From: Pseudomonas tensinigenes
Lineage (GTDB): Bacteria > Pseudomonadota > Gammaproteobacteria > Pseudomonadales > Pseudomonadaceae
Direction of reading: 5' to 3'
Length of the DNA stretch: 64,000 bases
NCBI RefSeq assembly: GCF_014268445.2
Contig: NZ_CP077089.1
Location: 6,304,001-6,368,000 of the forward strand
The notes under the pieces: generated by a model
Told to the model about the DNA's origin: nothing
The model's input: only the letters and a program-made list of their open reading frames with translations
Database searches by the model: none
Shown here: positions 17,579 through 26,120 of the stretch, one piece after another
How the letters are laid out: each line of letters starts with the position of its first letter
How positions within the stretch are numbered: the stretch's first letter is position 1
Translations under genes and position numbers: made by a program

Positions 17579-17812
17579 CAGGCGTCCCCTTATTGGCGAT
17601 TCATGCGCCGAATCGTCTGCCGGCGCTTTGGGGCCAGCATATGCCTCGGTGCCGGGGCGACCGGGTGCAAAAACGACAGGGGAATTGCCGAAAGCGTCAA
17701 TCCGCGACAAAGGGTCGCCAGACGCTCCGATCGACTACCTGTTCAAGCTAGCAAGCTTGAGCCAGAATCTCCGGCATCTTGGAAACACCACTGGATTAGA
17801 GCGGCGACAACA

Positions 17813-18214
17813 ATGAAATCGATCTTCCTGGCTTTGGCTTTGCTTGCGACCGGCGTACACGCCGCCGAAGAGTCCGACAACAACCCGTGCGACGCCGTCG
17901 AAAACGACGTCCAGACCCTGGAATGCTCGACCTACAGCCGCAGCACCGCCGAAGACCTGCTCAAGGACAACTACGCCAGCCTGACCGAACGCATGCAGAC
18001 CGCGTACGGCAAAAACGCCACGCAACTGGCGGATATCACCGCCAAACTCAAGACCGCCCAGCAACAATGGCTGAAGACGCGGGATGCGGATTGCGCGGTT
18101 GAGGCATTCCCGGCGACGGCGGGGAGCAAGGCTTTTACCATTGCGCAGAATGATTGCGTGGCGCGGATGAGTGATGAGCGGTCGGAATTTTTGGAGTCGA
18201 TTGGGCAGGAGTGA
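17813..18214 (+). CDS. LprI-family (DUF1311) secreted protein
   Basis: A 133-residue exported protein. A signal peptide MKSIFLALALLATGVHAAEE is followed by paired cysteines (NPCDAVENDVQTLECSTY, then DADCAVEA and NDCVARM). The AxxLKTAQQQWLKTRDADC block is the hallmark of the lysozyme-inhibitor LprI / DUF1311 N-terminal domain. It is predicted to be periplasmic, perhaps inhibiting host or competitor lysozyme. The ribosome binding site is weak. The next gene's ribosome binding site overlaps this gene's last codons, but base composition changes sharply after it, so co-inheritance is doubtful. Confidence 0.85.
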   Translation: MKSIFLALALLATGVHAAEESDNNPCDAVENDVQTLECSTYSRSTAEDLLKDNYASLTERMQTAYGKNATQLADITAKLKTAQQQWLKTRDADCAVEAFPATAGSKAFTIAQNDCVARMSDERSEFLESIGQE

Positions 18215-18220
18215 TATTTA

Positions 18221-18763
18221 TTGAACAGAATAAAATCGGCTTATTACGCCATATTGGGCAAAGACACAGAGAGCGATAGCCGCATGGATAATGAATTTAA
18301 GCGCTCATGCGAAGACGAGCTTGATTGGACGACCGTGGAGCAGCTTCACGAGGCAACGCTTCAGATAAGCAAAAGCTGCTTTGAGCTTAAGAAGCTATGT
18401 ATAGCGCTTATCGGGATTGCAATCACGCTAGTGACAAAGCTTGCCCCGACTACCTCAGTGAGAGGCTACATAGCACTGACAATTTTAATTTGCCTGTTTT
18501 TTTGGATTGCAGATACGACAGCCTACTACTACCAAAAATCCACTCGACGGATAATGAGCAACACCATCAAAAGAATTGCACAGAGAAACAAAATAAAAAA
18601 CTATCCTGCTGAACCGATAGAATTGAGTTGGAGAAAATCAGCGATAAACCCATCAATGTCGCTTTACATCATCCTCATACTGTTTGGATTACTGGCATTA
18701 CTGTACATAAAGTTTGAAGCGAGCATCACGTCCACGGCAACTTTCCTTGAATCCTTGATATGA
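18221..18763 (+). CDS. Multi-pass membrane protein paired with a TIR gene
   Basis: A 180-residue protein with no family I can name. Hydrophobic segments lie at about residues 59-75, 82-100 and 146-165. They are separated by a basic segment (YYYQKSTRRIMSNTIKRIAQ), and the polar N-terminus is acidic. The first two spans and following basic helix recall SLATT-type two-TM effector domains; this is an impression only. The start is TTG at 18221 behind AGGAGTGATATTTA, with an ATG at 18284 as alternative. Its stop overlaps the next start (ATGA), so the two are translationally coupled. Codon use is A+T-rich, unlike both neighbours, suggesting transfer. Confidence 0.7.
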   Translation: MNRIKSAYYAILGKDTESDSRMDNEFKRSCEDELDWTTVEQLHEATLQISKSCFELKKLCIALIGIAITLVTKLAPTTSVRGYIALTILICLFFWIADTTAYYYQKSTRRIMSNTIKRIAQRNKIKNYPAEPIELSWRKSAINPSMSLYIILILFGLLALLYIKFEASITSTATFLESLI

Positions 18764-19158
18764 ACATCTTTGTGAGCTATACAACTCGCGACGTTTTCAT
18801 TGAAAAAAACCTGCTGCGAGAGGTAGCTAAGGCTCTCTCAGAGTTCGGCACTCCATACATTGACTTGATTCATAACACAGCAACAAATAAACAAGAACAT
18901 GTAGAGCTTCAGCTCATAAACGCAGATTTTCTTCTTCTACTCTCTTCAAGTTCCATACCGCAATCAAGCTGGGTAATGTGGGAAATCGAGAAAGCAAATA
19001 AAATCGGCTTACCCATTCTTTCAGTACCTGCCGATGAAAAAGACATCCCTACACTTTTGGGAAACCTGAAAACAAGGCTCGCTAAAACCCTTACCCCCAA
19101 AAACCAAATGATCAAAACGCAAAACAACAACAACAACAACAACAACAACTCAAACTAA
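18760..19158 (+). CDS. Small TIR-domain protein
   Basis: A 132-residue, nearly domain-only TIR protein. The first strand is MNIFVSYTTRD (box-1-like F-SY), and the following helix KNLLREVAKALSEFG is typical. The segment IPQSSWVMWEIEKA has the W-x3-E spacing of the catalytic WCxxE motif, making E75 the likely NAD-cleaving glutamate. The protein ends in a run of about nine asparagines from an AAC repeat. It starts on the ATGA overlap with the upstream membrane protein. TIR proteins in such operons usually act in anti-phage immunity by making or using NAD-derived signals. No ThsA-like partner is adjacent; the membrane protein would be the effector or sensor. Confidence 0.72.
   Translation: MNIFVSYTTRDVFIEKNLLREVAKALSEFGTPYIDLIHNTATNKQEHVELQLINADFLLLLSSSSIPQSSWVMWEIEKANKIGLPILSVPADEKDIPTLLGNLKTRLAKTLTPKNQMIKTQNNNNNNNNNSN
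19119..19150. repeat. AAC trinucleotide microsatellite
   Basis: About eight to nine consecutive AAC units at the very 3' end of the TIR gene. In frame they encode an asparagine tail. Unit gain or loss would change tail length without changing frame. Confidence 0.85.
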
Positions 19159-19234
19159 CAACCAACCAGCACTCCAACACAAAAAACCTGTCACTCTATA
19201 AACCGCAACTTCAAAATTTAATTCAGGCCAAATC

Positions 19235-19651
19235 ATGAACATCTGCGGCATCGAAATCAAAGGCAGCGAAGCGATCATCGCCGTGGCCGCTCTCGACGGT
19301 TCGACCTTGAGCCACGTCCCCCTTGCCACCAAGAAAATCGCCCTTGAAGACGATGACGAGGCGGCCAACGTGAAGTTGTTCGCGGCGCAGGTGGCGTCGT
19401 TTGTGCGGGAGAATTCGGTTGACCGGATTGCGATCAAGAAGCGCAGCAAGAAGGGTGAGTTTGCCGGTGGGCCGACGACGTTCAAGATCGAAGGGGTGTT
19501 TCAGTTGCTCGATGGGTGTGAGGTGACGCTGTTGTCGCCGCAGACGATCAATGCGCAGGCGAAGAAGCACAACTTCGAGCTGCCGGGGACGTTGAACAAG
19601 TATCAGCATGAGGCCTATAAGGCGGCGTGTTCGGCGTTGGTGAAGAAGTAA
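19235..19651 (+). CDS. DUF3010 family protein
   Basis: A 138-residue protein starting MNICGIEIKGSEAIIAVAAL and matching the DUF3010 family in length and in the block IAIKKRSKKGEFAGGPTTFK. The first strand and G-rich turn resemble an RNase-H-like or RuvC-like fold, but no function is established. Base composition returns to the chromosomal norm here, so this gene marks the right edge of the A+T-rich membrane-protein/TIR insert. It is followed by a REP pair. Confidence 0.85.
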   Translation: MNICGIEIKGSEAIIAVAALDGSTLSHVPLATKKIALEDDDEAANVKLFAAQVASFVRENSVDRIAIKKRSKKGEFAGGPTTFKIEGVFQLLDGCEVTLLSPQTINAQAKKHNFELPGTLNKYQHEAYKAACSALVKK

Positions 19652-19676
19652 GCTTTCAGACAATGAAGATCCAAAA

Positions 19677-19767
19677 TGTGGGAGCGAGCCTGCTCGCGAA
19701 AGCGGTGGATCAGTCAATCCTGTATTGACTGACACGCCGTCTTCGCGAGCAGGCTCGCTCCCACATT
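19677..19767. repeat. REP family A inverted pair
   Basis: TGTGGGAGCGAGCCTGCTCG and its inverse with a spacer containing CAGTCAATCCTGTATTGACTG, itself a palindrome. It lies between the convergent DUF3010 and cdhR genes. Confidence 0.9.
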
Positions 19768-19785
19768 GGCTTTGGGTGCATCCAT

Positions 19786-20730
19786 TCAGGCTTGGGCGGT
19801 ACGGCGGTCTTCACGCGGGCAGCGGGCGAAGCGGGCGCGGTAGCTGCGGGTGAAGTACGACGGTGATTCAAACCCGCAGGCGATGCTGACTTCGAGCACG
19901 CTCATGTCGGTCTGGCGCAGTAGCTGCCGGGCTTTTTCCAGGCGCAGACGCAGGTAGAAGTTGCTCGGTGTATCGTTCAAATGCAGCCGGAACAGGCGCT
20001 CCAGCTGCCGCCGCGTCACTTTGATCGAATCCGCCAATTGCAAAGTGGTCAGCGGCGGCTCGCTGTGCTGCTCCATCTCGCCAATCACCTGAACCAGTTT
20101 CTTGTTATTGATGCCGTAACGCGTGGCGACTTCCATGCGCTGGTGATCTTTGCGCGGACGAATACGCCCCAGCACAAACTGTTCGCTGACCTGAATTGCC
20201 AGTTGCGGGCCGTGGGCCTGGGCGATCAGATCGAGCATTAAATCGATGGAAGCAGTGCCGCCCGCCGAGGTGATGCGTCGGCGGTCGATCTCGAACAGCT
20301 CCTGGGTCACGCTGAGCTGTGGATAAGATTCCTTGAATGCGTCGATGGCTTCCCAGTGCAGGGTCAGGCGATGGCCATCGAGCAGGCCAGCCTCGGCAAG
20401 GACGAAGCTGCCGGTGTCGATGGCGCCGAGGGTCACGCCTTCGTTATCCAGCCGCCGCAGCCAATGCTCCAGGGTCGGCGTGGCAAATTTCAACGGTTCA
20501 AACCCAGCCACCACCAACATCGTTGCGCCTTTCTTCAGCGGTTCCAGCGCCGCGTCGGCGTTGACCGACATGCCGTTGCTCGCCAATACCGCCCCGCCAT
20601 CGGCACTCAACACATGCCAGCGGTACAACTCGCCACGAAAGCGGTTGGCCACGCGCAGCGGTTCAATTGCAGAGATAAAGCCAATGGCGGAGAACCCCGG
20701 CATCAGCAAAAAGTAGAAATCCTGGGACAT
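19786..20730 (-). CDS. cdhR: Carnitine catabolism regulator (GlxA-type AraC family)
   Basis: A 314-residue regulator. The N-terminal DJ-1/PfpI-like domain runs to about residue 190. The C-terminal AraC DNA-binding domain has two helix-turn-helix units (TTLQLADSIKVTRRQLERLF, and MSVLEVSIACGFESPSYFTR). The nucleophile elbow reads GAIDTGSFVLAEAGLLDG, with aspartate where GbdR has cysteine, so it is a ligand sensor rather than an enzyme. It is divergent from caiX and the carnitine operon, the arrangement of CdhR in P. aeruginosa, where it activates carnitine dehydrogenase expression. A direct-repeat operator candidate lies in the shared gap. Confidence 0.9.
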   Translation of the reverse strand: MSQDFYFLLMPGFSAIGFISAIEPLRVANRFRGELYRWHVLSADGGAVLASNGMSVNADAALEPLKKGATMLVVAGFEPLKFATPTLEHWLRRLDNEGVTLGAIDTGSFVLAEAGLLDGHRLTLHWEAIDAFKESYPQLSVTQELFEIDRRRITSAGGTASIDLMLDLIAQAHGPQLAIQVSEQFVLGRIRPRKDHQRMEVATRYGINNKKLVQVIGEMEQHSEPPLTTLQLADSIKVTRRQLERLFRLHLNDTPSNFYLRLRLEKARQLLRQTDMSVLEVSIACGFESPSYFTRSYRARFARCPREDRRTAQA

Positions 20731-20797
20731 GTGCGCACTCGGTCGGCGGGTAGCGTGGCTCGTTGATACGCCGATTGTCGTCAGCGTTCAAGCGCAC

Positions 20798-20835
20798 AGG
20801 TCGCTACAGTGCAAATGCCAGTCGCCGCAGTGCGC
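20798..20835 (+). promoter_or_regulatory. Candidate CdhR operator
   Basis: Two direct half-sites, GGTCGCTACAGTGC and AGTCGCCGCAGTGC, start exactly 21 bp apart (GTCGC at 20800 and 20821). Nine to ten positions match between them, including the distal CAGTGC. They lie about 90-125 bp upstream of the caiX start, a normal activation position for AraC-type regulators. The regulator's identity is inferred from the adjacent cdhR gene. Confidence 0.55.
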
Positions 20836-20922
20836 TTTTACGGGGGCATAGCTGCGTAACTTGGCATCACCGGCGCGTCAGACGCCGGGAACCACAATAA
20901 ACGACCTGCCGAGGAACCCGAC

Positions 20923-21867
20923 ATGAAACGACTGATCAGCAGCTGTGTTCTTGCACTCAGCGGTACCGCTTTCTTCAGCGCCAGCGTCATGGCGGCCGAA
21001 CCCGCCTCATGCCAGAACGTGCGCATGGGCGTGGTCAACTGGACCGACGTGATCGCCACCAGTGCCATGACCCAGGTCCTGCTCGACGGCCTCGGCTACA
21101 ACACCAAACAAACCAGCGCCTCCCAGCAAATCATCTTCGCCGGGATCCGCGATCAGCGCCTGGACCTGTTCCTCGGTTACTGGAACCCGTTGATGACCCA
21201 GACCATCACGCCGTTCGTCGACGCCAATCAGGTCAAAGTCCTCGACGCACCGAGCCTGAAAGATGCCCGTGCGACCCTCGCCGTACCGACCTATCTGGCC
21301 GACAAGGGCCTGAAGACCTTCGCCGACATCGCCAAGTTTGAAAAAGAGCTGGGCGGCAAGATCTACGGCATCGAGCCAGGCTCGGGCGCCAACACGCAGA
21401 TCAAGGCGATGATCGCCAAGAACCAGTTCGGCCTCGGCAAGTTCCAACTGGTCGAGTCCAGCGAGGCCGGCATGCTCGCCGCCGTCGACCGCGCTGTGCG
21501 CCGCAAAGAGGCCGTGGTGTTCTTCGGCTGGGCGCCGCATCCGATGAACGTCAACGTCAAGATGACGTATCTGACCGGCAGCGACGACGCCCTCGGCCCG
21601 AACGAAGGCATGGCCACCGTGTGGACCGTCACCGCGCCGAAGTACGCCGAGCAGTGCCCGAACATCGGTCGCCTGCTGACCAACCTGACGTTCACCGCCG
21701 AGGACGAGAGCCGGATGATGCAGCCGCTGCTCGACCACAAGGACGCCTTCGAATCGGCCAAGCAATGGCTCAAGGATCACCCCGAAGACAAGCAGCGCTG
21801 GCTTGAGGGTGTGACCACGTTCGATGGCAAACCGGCCGCTGAAAACCTGCAGCTGACCAGCAAATAA
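20923..21867 (+). CDS. caiX: Carnitine-binding periplasmic protein
   Basis: A 314-residue solute-binding protein of the OpuAC/ProX type. It has a cleavable signal peptide (MKRLISSCVLALSGTAFFSA...MA-AE). Family blocks are WTDVIATSAMTQVLLDGLGY, YWNPLMTQTITPF, KIYGIEPGSGANTQIKAMI and VFFGWAPHPMN; the tryptophans are likely to form the quaternary-amine cage. No permease or ATPase gene is linked, so it presumably uses the CbcW-CbcV core encoded at 31.2-33.2 kb, as reported for P. aeruginosa CaiX. It is the first gene of the carnitine operon and strongly resembles CbcX. Confidence 0.9.
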   Translation: MKRLISSCVLALSGTAFFSASVMAAEPASCQNVRMGVVNWTDVIATSAMTQVLLDGLGYNTKQTSASQQIIFAGIRDQRLDLFLGYWNPLMTQTITPFVDANQVKVLDAPSLKDARATLAVPTYLADKGLKTFADIAKFEKELGGKIYGIEPGSGANTQIKAMIAKNQFGLGKFQLVESSEAGMLAAVDRAVRRKEAVVFFGWAPHPMNVNVKMTYLTGSDDALGPNEGMATVWTVTAPKYAEQCPNIGRLLTNLTFTAEDESRMMQPLLDHKDAFESAKQWLKDHPEDKQRWLEGVTTFDGKPAAENLQLTSK

Positions 21868-21887
21868 CCCTCTCATTTAAAAGCCCC

Positions 21888-21918
21888 TCACCCTAGCCCT
21901 CTCCCAAAGGGAGAGGGA
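21888..21918. repeat. REP family D hairpin inside the carnitine operon
   Basis: CCCTCACCCTAGCCCTCTCC followed by AAAGGGAGAGGG. It lies in the 119-bp gap between caiX and the cleavage-enzyme gene. Confidence 0.8.
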
Positions 21919-21986
21919 ACCGGACGAAGCTCGCAGCCCCGAAACGGGCTGCGGACAGACCCATCACGCCTGAAGGAAACCGCACC

Positions 21987-22874
21987 ATGAACCACGACGT
22001 CATCATCACCTGCGCACTCACCGGTGCTGGCGACACGACCGCCAAGAGCCCGCACGTGCCGGTCACCCCGAAACAAATTGCTGCCGCCGCCGTTGAAGCA
22101 GCCAAGGCCGGCGCCACCGTTGTGCATTGCCATGTGCGCGATCCGCAGACCGGCAAGTTCAGCCGTGACGTGGCGCTGTACCGCGAAGTGATGGAGCGCA
22201 TCCGCGAGGCGGACGTCGACATCATCGTCAACCTCACCGCTGGTATGGGCGGCGACCTGGAAATCGGCGCCGGCGAGAACCCGATGGAGTTCGGTCCGAA
22301 CACCGATCTGGTCGGCCCGCTGACCCGTCTCGCCCACGTTGAAGAGTTGTTGCCGGAAATCTGCACCCTCGATTGCGGCACCCTCAACTTCGGCGATGGC
22401 GACACCATTTACGTCTCCACCCCGGCGCAACTGCGGGCCGGTGCCAAGCGCATCACCGAGCTGGGCGTGAAGGCCGAGCTGGAGATTTTCGATACCGGTC
22501 ATCTGTGGTTTGCCAAGCAGATGATCAAGGAAGGTTTGCTCGACAACCCGTTGTTCCAGCTGTGTCTGGGGATTCCATGGGGTGCGCCGGCAGACACCAC
22601 CACGATGAAAGCCATGGTCGATAACTTGCCGGCGGATGCGGTGTGGGCCGGGTTCGGGATTGGCAGGATGCAGATGCCGATGGCGGCGCAAGCGGTGCTA
22701 TTGGGCGGCAACGTGCGGGTCGGTCTGGAAGATAACCTGTGGCTGGACAAGGGTGTGCTGGCGACCAACGGCCAATTGGTTGAGCGCGCCACCGAAATCC
22801 TCAGCCGCCTCGGCGCCCGCGTGCTGACGCCTGCGGAAGGCCGCAAGAAAATGGGCCTGACCCAGCGCGGCTAA
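21987..22874 (+). CDS. 3-Dehydrocarnitine cleavage enzyme (BKACE family)
   Basis: A 295-residue TIM-barrel enzyme of the BKACE (DUF849) family, which condenses a beta-keto acid with acetyl-CoA and yields acetoacetate plus a CoA ester. The metal-binding [12 protein letters not shown] motif, NLTAGMGGD and the C-terminal [11 protein letters not shown] block are intact. Between caiX and carnitine dehydrogenase, its substrate should be 3-dehydrocarnitine, giving betainyl-CoA, which the downstream thioesterase hydrolyses to glycine betaine. The ATG at 21987 follows AAGGAAACCGCACC. Confidence 0.9.
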   Translation: MNHDVIITCALTGAGDTTAKSPHVPVTPKQIAAAAVEAAKAGATVVHCHVRDPQTGKFSRDVALYREVMERIREADVDIIVNLTAGMGGDLEIGAGENPMEFGPNTDLVGPLTRLAHVEELLPEICTLDCGTLNFGDGDTIYVSTPAQLRAGAKRITELGVKAELEIFDTGHLWFAKQMIKEGLLDNPLFQLCLGIPWGAPADTTTMKAMVDNLPADAVWAGFGIGRMQMPMAAQAVLLGGNVRVGLEDNLWLDKGVLATNGQLVERATEILSRLGARVLTPAEGRKKMGLTQRG

Positions 22875-22892
22875 CGAACTCACCTCAAAACC

Positions 22893-22986
22893 CTGTGGGA
22901 GCGAGCCTGCTCGCGAAGAGGCCGGTACATCCGAAGCATCTTCATCAGCAGAGCCAGCGCTTTCGCGAGCAGGCTCGCTCCCACAG
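22893..22986. repeat. REP family A inverted pair inside the carnitine operon
   Basis: Two inverse copies of the GTGGGAGCGAGCCTGCTCGC core with a spacer of about 46 nt. It fills the gap between the cleavage-enzyme gene and carnitine dehydrogenase. Confidence 0.9.
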
Positions 22987-23016
22987 TTGATCGCCGAACT
23001 ATTCAGGAATGTCGCC

Positions 23017-23982
23017 ATGAGCTTTATCACCGAAATCAAAACCTTCGCCGCGCTGGGCAGCGGTGTCATTGGCAGTGGCTGGGTGGCCCGCGCCCTCGCC
23101 CATGGCCTCGACGTGGTGGCTTGGGACCCGGCACCGGGCGCCGAAGCGGCGCTACGCAAACGCGTGGCCAATGCCTGGGGTGCGCTTGAAAAAAACGGTC
23201 TGGCGCCGGGCGCGTCGCAGGATCGTCTGCGCTTTGTCGCGACCATCGCAGAGTGTGTTCGGGATGCTGATTTCATTCAGGAAAGCGCCCCGGAACGTCT
23301 CGAACTGAAACTCGATCTGCACAGCAAAATCAGCGCCGCGGCCAAGCCCGATGCGTTGATCGGTTCGAGTACATCGGGCTTGCTGCCGAGCGAGTTCTAC
23401 GAGAGTTCGACGCACCCGGAACGCTGCGTGGTAGGCCACCCGTTCAACCCGGTTTATCTGCTGCCGTTGGTCGAAGTGGTCGGCGGCAAGAACACCGCGC
23501 CGGAAGCTGTTCAGGCAGCGATGAAAGTTTACGAATCCCTCGGCATGCGTCCGTTGCATGTGCGCAAGGAAGTGCCAGGGTTTATCGCCGACCGCTTGCT
23601 CGAAGCGCTGTGGCGTGAGGCGCTGCACCTGGTCAATGACGGCGTGGCGACCACTGGCGAGATCGATGATGCAATTCGCTTTGGCGCTGGTTTGCGCTGG
23701 TCGTTCATGGGCACGTTCCTGACTTACACGCTGGCAGGTGGTGATGCAGGCATGCGCCACTTCATGTCGCAATTCGGCCCGGCGTTGCAGTTGCCATGGA
23801 CCTATCTGCCGGCACCGGAACTGACTGACAAGTTGATTGATGATGTGGTGGAAGGCACCAGTGATCAGCTTGGTCGTCACAGTATTTCGGCGCTGGAGCG
23901 TTATCGTGATGATTGCTTGCTGGCGGTGCTGGAGGCGGTGAAGACTACCAAGGAGAAGCATGGGATGGCGTTCAGCGAGTGA
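23017..23982 (+). CDS. lcdH: L-carnitine dehydrogenase
   Basis: A 321-residue NAD-dependent dehydrogenase of the 3-hydroxyacyl-CoA dehydrogenase superfamily that oxidises L-carnitine to 3-dehydrocarnitine. The nucleotide-binding motif is [17 protein letters not shown] (about 14-30). The catalytic histidine block is [20 protein letters not shown], and the C-terminal helical domain starts at [17 protein letters not shown]. The start at 23017 was chosen over the upstream frame, which begins in the REP element. It lies in the carnitine operon between the BKACE enzyme and the thioesterase. Confidence 0.92.
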   Translation: MSFITEIKTFAALGSGVIGSGWVARALAHGLDVVAWDPAPGAEAALRKRVANAWGALEKNGLAPGASQDRLRFVATIAECVRDADFIQESAPERLELKLDLHSKISAAAKPDALIGSSTSGLLPSEFYESSTHPERCVVGHPFNPVYLLPLVEVVGGKNTAPEAVQAAMKVYESLGMRPLHVRKEVPGFIADRLLEALWREALHLVNDGVATTGEIDDAIRFGAGLRWSFMGTFLTYTLAGGDAGMRHFMSQFGPALQLPWTYLPAPELTDKLIDDVVEGTSDQLGRHSISALERYRDDCLLAVLEAVKTTKEKHGMAFSE

Positions 23983-23999
23983 TGGGGTTGGCATGACAT

Positions 24000-24282
24000 C
24001 GCTGCCCTCACCCTAGCCCTCTCCCAGAGGTAGAGGGGACTGACCGAGTTGAATGTTCGAGTTACGCCGACTTGCACCATCGAGCCGAACTCAAGTTTTG
24101 AAAGGCCCCCGATCTGCTCCCTTTCCCCCTCGCCCCCCTGAGGGAGAGGGGACTGATCGCGTTGATTGTTCGAGTTACGCCGACTTGCACCACCGAGCCG
24201 AACTCAGGTTTTGAAAGGCCCCCGATCTACTCCCTTCCCCCTCTCCCCCCTGGGGGAGAGGGCTGGGGTGAGGGGGTAGCTC
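24000..24282. repeat. REP family D composite repeat block
   Basis: The gap 23983-24320 is almost entirely repeat. Family-D hairpins lie at about 24003-24040, 24118-24152 and 24233-24277. They are joined by two copies of a spacer with GTTACGCCGACTTGCACCA and GAGCCGAACTCAAGTTTTGAA. The second spacer type (AAAGGCCCCCGATCT) recurs at 33.5 kb. Confidence 0.85.
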
Positions 24283-24320
24283 TTGATCTTAACGACCCGC
24301 CACCTGCCGGAACCCAAACC

Positions 24321-24797
24321 ATGCCCAACCTCACCACCTACCAAACCAGAATCATCCCCGACTGGGTCGACTACAACGGTCACCTGCGCGACGCCTTCTA
24401 CCTGCTGATTTTCAGCTACGCCACCGACGCCCTGATGGACCGTCTCGGCATGGACAGCAACAACCGCGAAGCCAGCGGCAACTCGCTGTTCACCCTCGAA
24501 CTGCACCTCAATTATCTGCACGAAGTGAAACTCGATACCGAGGTGGAAGTACGCACGCAAATCATCGCCCACGACAGCAAACGCCTGCACCTCTATCACA
24601 GCCTGCACAAGGTCGGTGATGCGCAGGAGCTGGCCGGCAACGAACAGATGCTGTTGCACGTCGATCTCGCCGGCCCGCGTTCGGCACCGTTCAGCCCGGA
24701 CACGTTGAGCCGCCTGCAAAGCATCGTCGCCGAGCAAAACGACCTGCCCACTCCCGCTTACATCGGCCGCGTCATCGCGCTGCCGCCTGCAAGGTAA
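24321..24797 (+). CDS. Betainyl-CoA thioesterase (hot-dog fold)
   Basis: A 158-residue 4-hydroxybenzoyl-CoA-thioesterase-like protein. The motif PDWVDYNGHLRDAFYL contains the catalytic aspartate and asparagine region typical of the family. The central FTLELHLNYLHEVKLDTEVEV is the second half of the hot-dog fold. Its position after carnitine dehydrogenase matches the betainyl-CoA thiolase/thioesterase step that releases glycine betaine. The start MPNLTTYQTRIIPDW was chosen because the longer frame lies in repeat DNA. Confidence 0.85.
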   Translation: MPNLTTYQTRIIPDWVDYNGHLRDAFYLLIFSYATDALMDRLGMDSNNREASGNSLFTLELHLNYLHEVKLDTEVEVRTQIIAHDSKRLHLYHSLHKVGDAQELAGNEQMLLHVDLAGPRSAPFSPDTLSRLQSIVAEQNDLPTPAYIGRVIALPPAR

Positions 24798-24821
24798 ATC
24801 CATCGATCGCAAGGAGCCGCC

Positions 24822-25985
24822 ATGAACACCGCTGCCGCTGTTGCCGATTTCCGTACTTATCCGTTGATCAGCGCGCTCGGTGGCGTGCAGAGCCTGGCGG
24901 ATCGTGTTGCCATTGAGTGGGCTGACGGTCGCGTCAGCCCGTTTCACCATGTCTGGTTGCGGGACAACTGCCCCTGTCCGCAGTGCGTCTACAACGTCAC
25001 CCGCGAGCAGGTTTTCGAGAGCGTCGATGCCGCTGAAGACCTCAAGCCTGCCGCCGTGCATATCGACACCGACGGCTGCCTGCGCATTGACTGGCAGGAC
25101 GGCCACCTCAGCCGCTTCGATCCAGGCTGGTTGCGCGCCCATGCCTACGATGAGCAATCCCGCGCCGAACGCTTGGCCGCCAAACCCAAGCCTTATCTGT
25201 GGCGCAGCGATTTGCAGTTGCCGGTGTTCGAATACGCGGCACTGATGAACGACAACGCCGTGCTGCTGCAATGGCTGATTGCGGTACGCGACATCGGCCT
25301 GACGCAAGTGCGCGGCGTGCCCACAGAACCCGGTTCGCTGAAACTCATCGCGCAACGTATTTCGTTCATCCGCGAAAGCAACTTCGGCGTGCTGTTCAAC
25401 GTGCAATCCAAGGCCGATGCCGACAGCAATGCCTACACCGCTTTCAACCTGCCGTTGCACACCGATCTGCCCACCCGCGAGCTGCAACCGGGGCTGCAAT
25501 TTCTGCATTGTCTGGTGAATGACGCCGAGGGTGGCGAGAGCATTTTTGTCGATGGCTTTGCGATTGCCGATGCGTTGCGCGGTGAAGACCCGGCGTCGTT
25601 TCAGGCGCTGTGTGAAATACCCGTGGAGTTTCGCAACAAGGATCGTCATAGCGACTATCGCTGCCTGGCGCCGATCATCGCTTTGGATGCGTTGGGACGC
25701 GTGGCGGAAATTCGCATGGCAAACTTTCTGCGCGGCGCGTTCGATACGTCAGTGGAGCAAATGCCACGGTTGTATCGGGCTTATCGACGCTTTATTGCGA
25801 TGACCCGCGAGCCACGGTTTCGGCTGATGCAGCGGCTTAATTCCGGCGAGCTGTGGTGCTTCGATAATCGCCGCACGTTGCATGCGCGCAATGCGTTTGA
25901 CCCGGCCACCGGGGCGCGGCATTTCCAAGGCTGCTATATCGACAGAGATGAATTGTTGTCGCGGATTCTGGTGATGCAACGTTAG
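24822..25985 (+). CDS. Gamma-butyrobetaine dioxygenase
   Basis: A 387-residue Fe(II)/2-oxoglutarate oxygenase that hydroxylates gamma-butyrobetaine to L-carnitine. The N-terminal domain has the zinc-binding cysteines in DNCPCPQCVYNVT. The catalytic domain carries the iron-binding HTD of LPLHTDLPTRE and a distal LWCFDNRRTLHARNAF block with the second histidine and the 2-oxoglutarate arginine. The start follows AAGGAGCCGCC. It closes the carnitine operon and would let the cell enter the pathway from gamma-butyrobetaine. TauD/TfdA relatives are excluded by the cysteine-rich N-terminus. Confidence 0.9.
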   Translation: MNTAAAVADFRTYPLISALGGVQSLADRVAIEWADGRVSPFHHVWLRDNCPCPQCVYNVTREQVFESVDAAEDLKPAAVHIDTDGCLRIDWQDGHLSRFDPGWLRAHAYDEQSRAERLAAKPKPYLWRSDLQLPVFEYAALMNDNAVLLQWLIAVRDIGLTQVRGVPTEPGSLKLIAQRISFIRESNFGVLFNVQSKADADSNAYTAFNLPLHTDLPTRELQPGLQFLHCLVNDAEGGESIFVDGFAIADALRGEDPASFQALCEIPVEFRNKDRHSDYRCLAPIIALDALGRVAEIRMANFLRGAFDTSVEQMPRLYRAYRRFIAMTREPRFRLMQRLNSGELWCFDNRRTLHARNAFDPATGARHFQGCYIDRDELLSRILVMQR

Positions 25986-25999
25986 ACCGCGTCATCGTT

Positions 26000-26084
26000 C
26001 TTCGCGAGCAGGCTCGCTCCCACATCTAATCGCATTCCCCTGAATGAACGCGTTCACCTGTGGGAGCGAGCCTGCTCGCGAAGG
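26000..26084. repeat. REP family A inverted pair
   Basis: TTCGCGAGCAGGCTCGCTCC and its inverse, compact form with a spacer of about 34 nt, 15 bp after the gamma-butyrobetaine dioxygenase stop. Confidence 0.9.
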
Positions 26085-26120
26085 CATCAGCAGCAACACA
26101 GCATTCTCTGGCTCACAGGC

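Noticed and set aside
17640..17720. GTCGC-like half-sites upstream of the dipeptidase gene as a GbdR operator
   Set aside because: Three half-sites are present, but spaced 16 and 31 bp, unlike the 20-21 bp in the other gaps; too weak to call.
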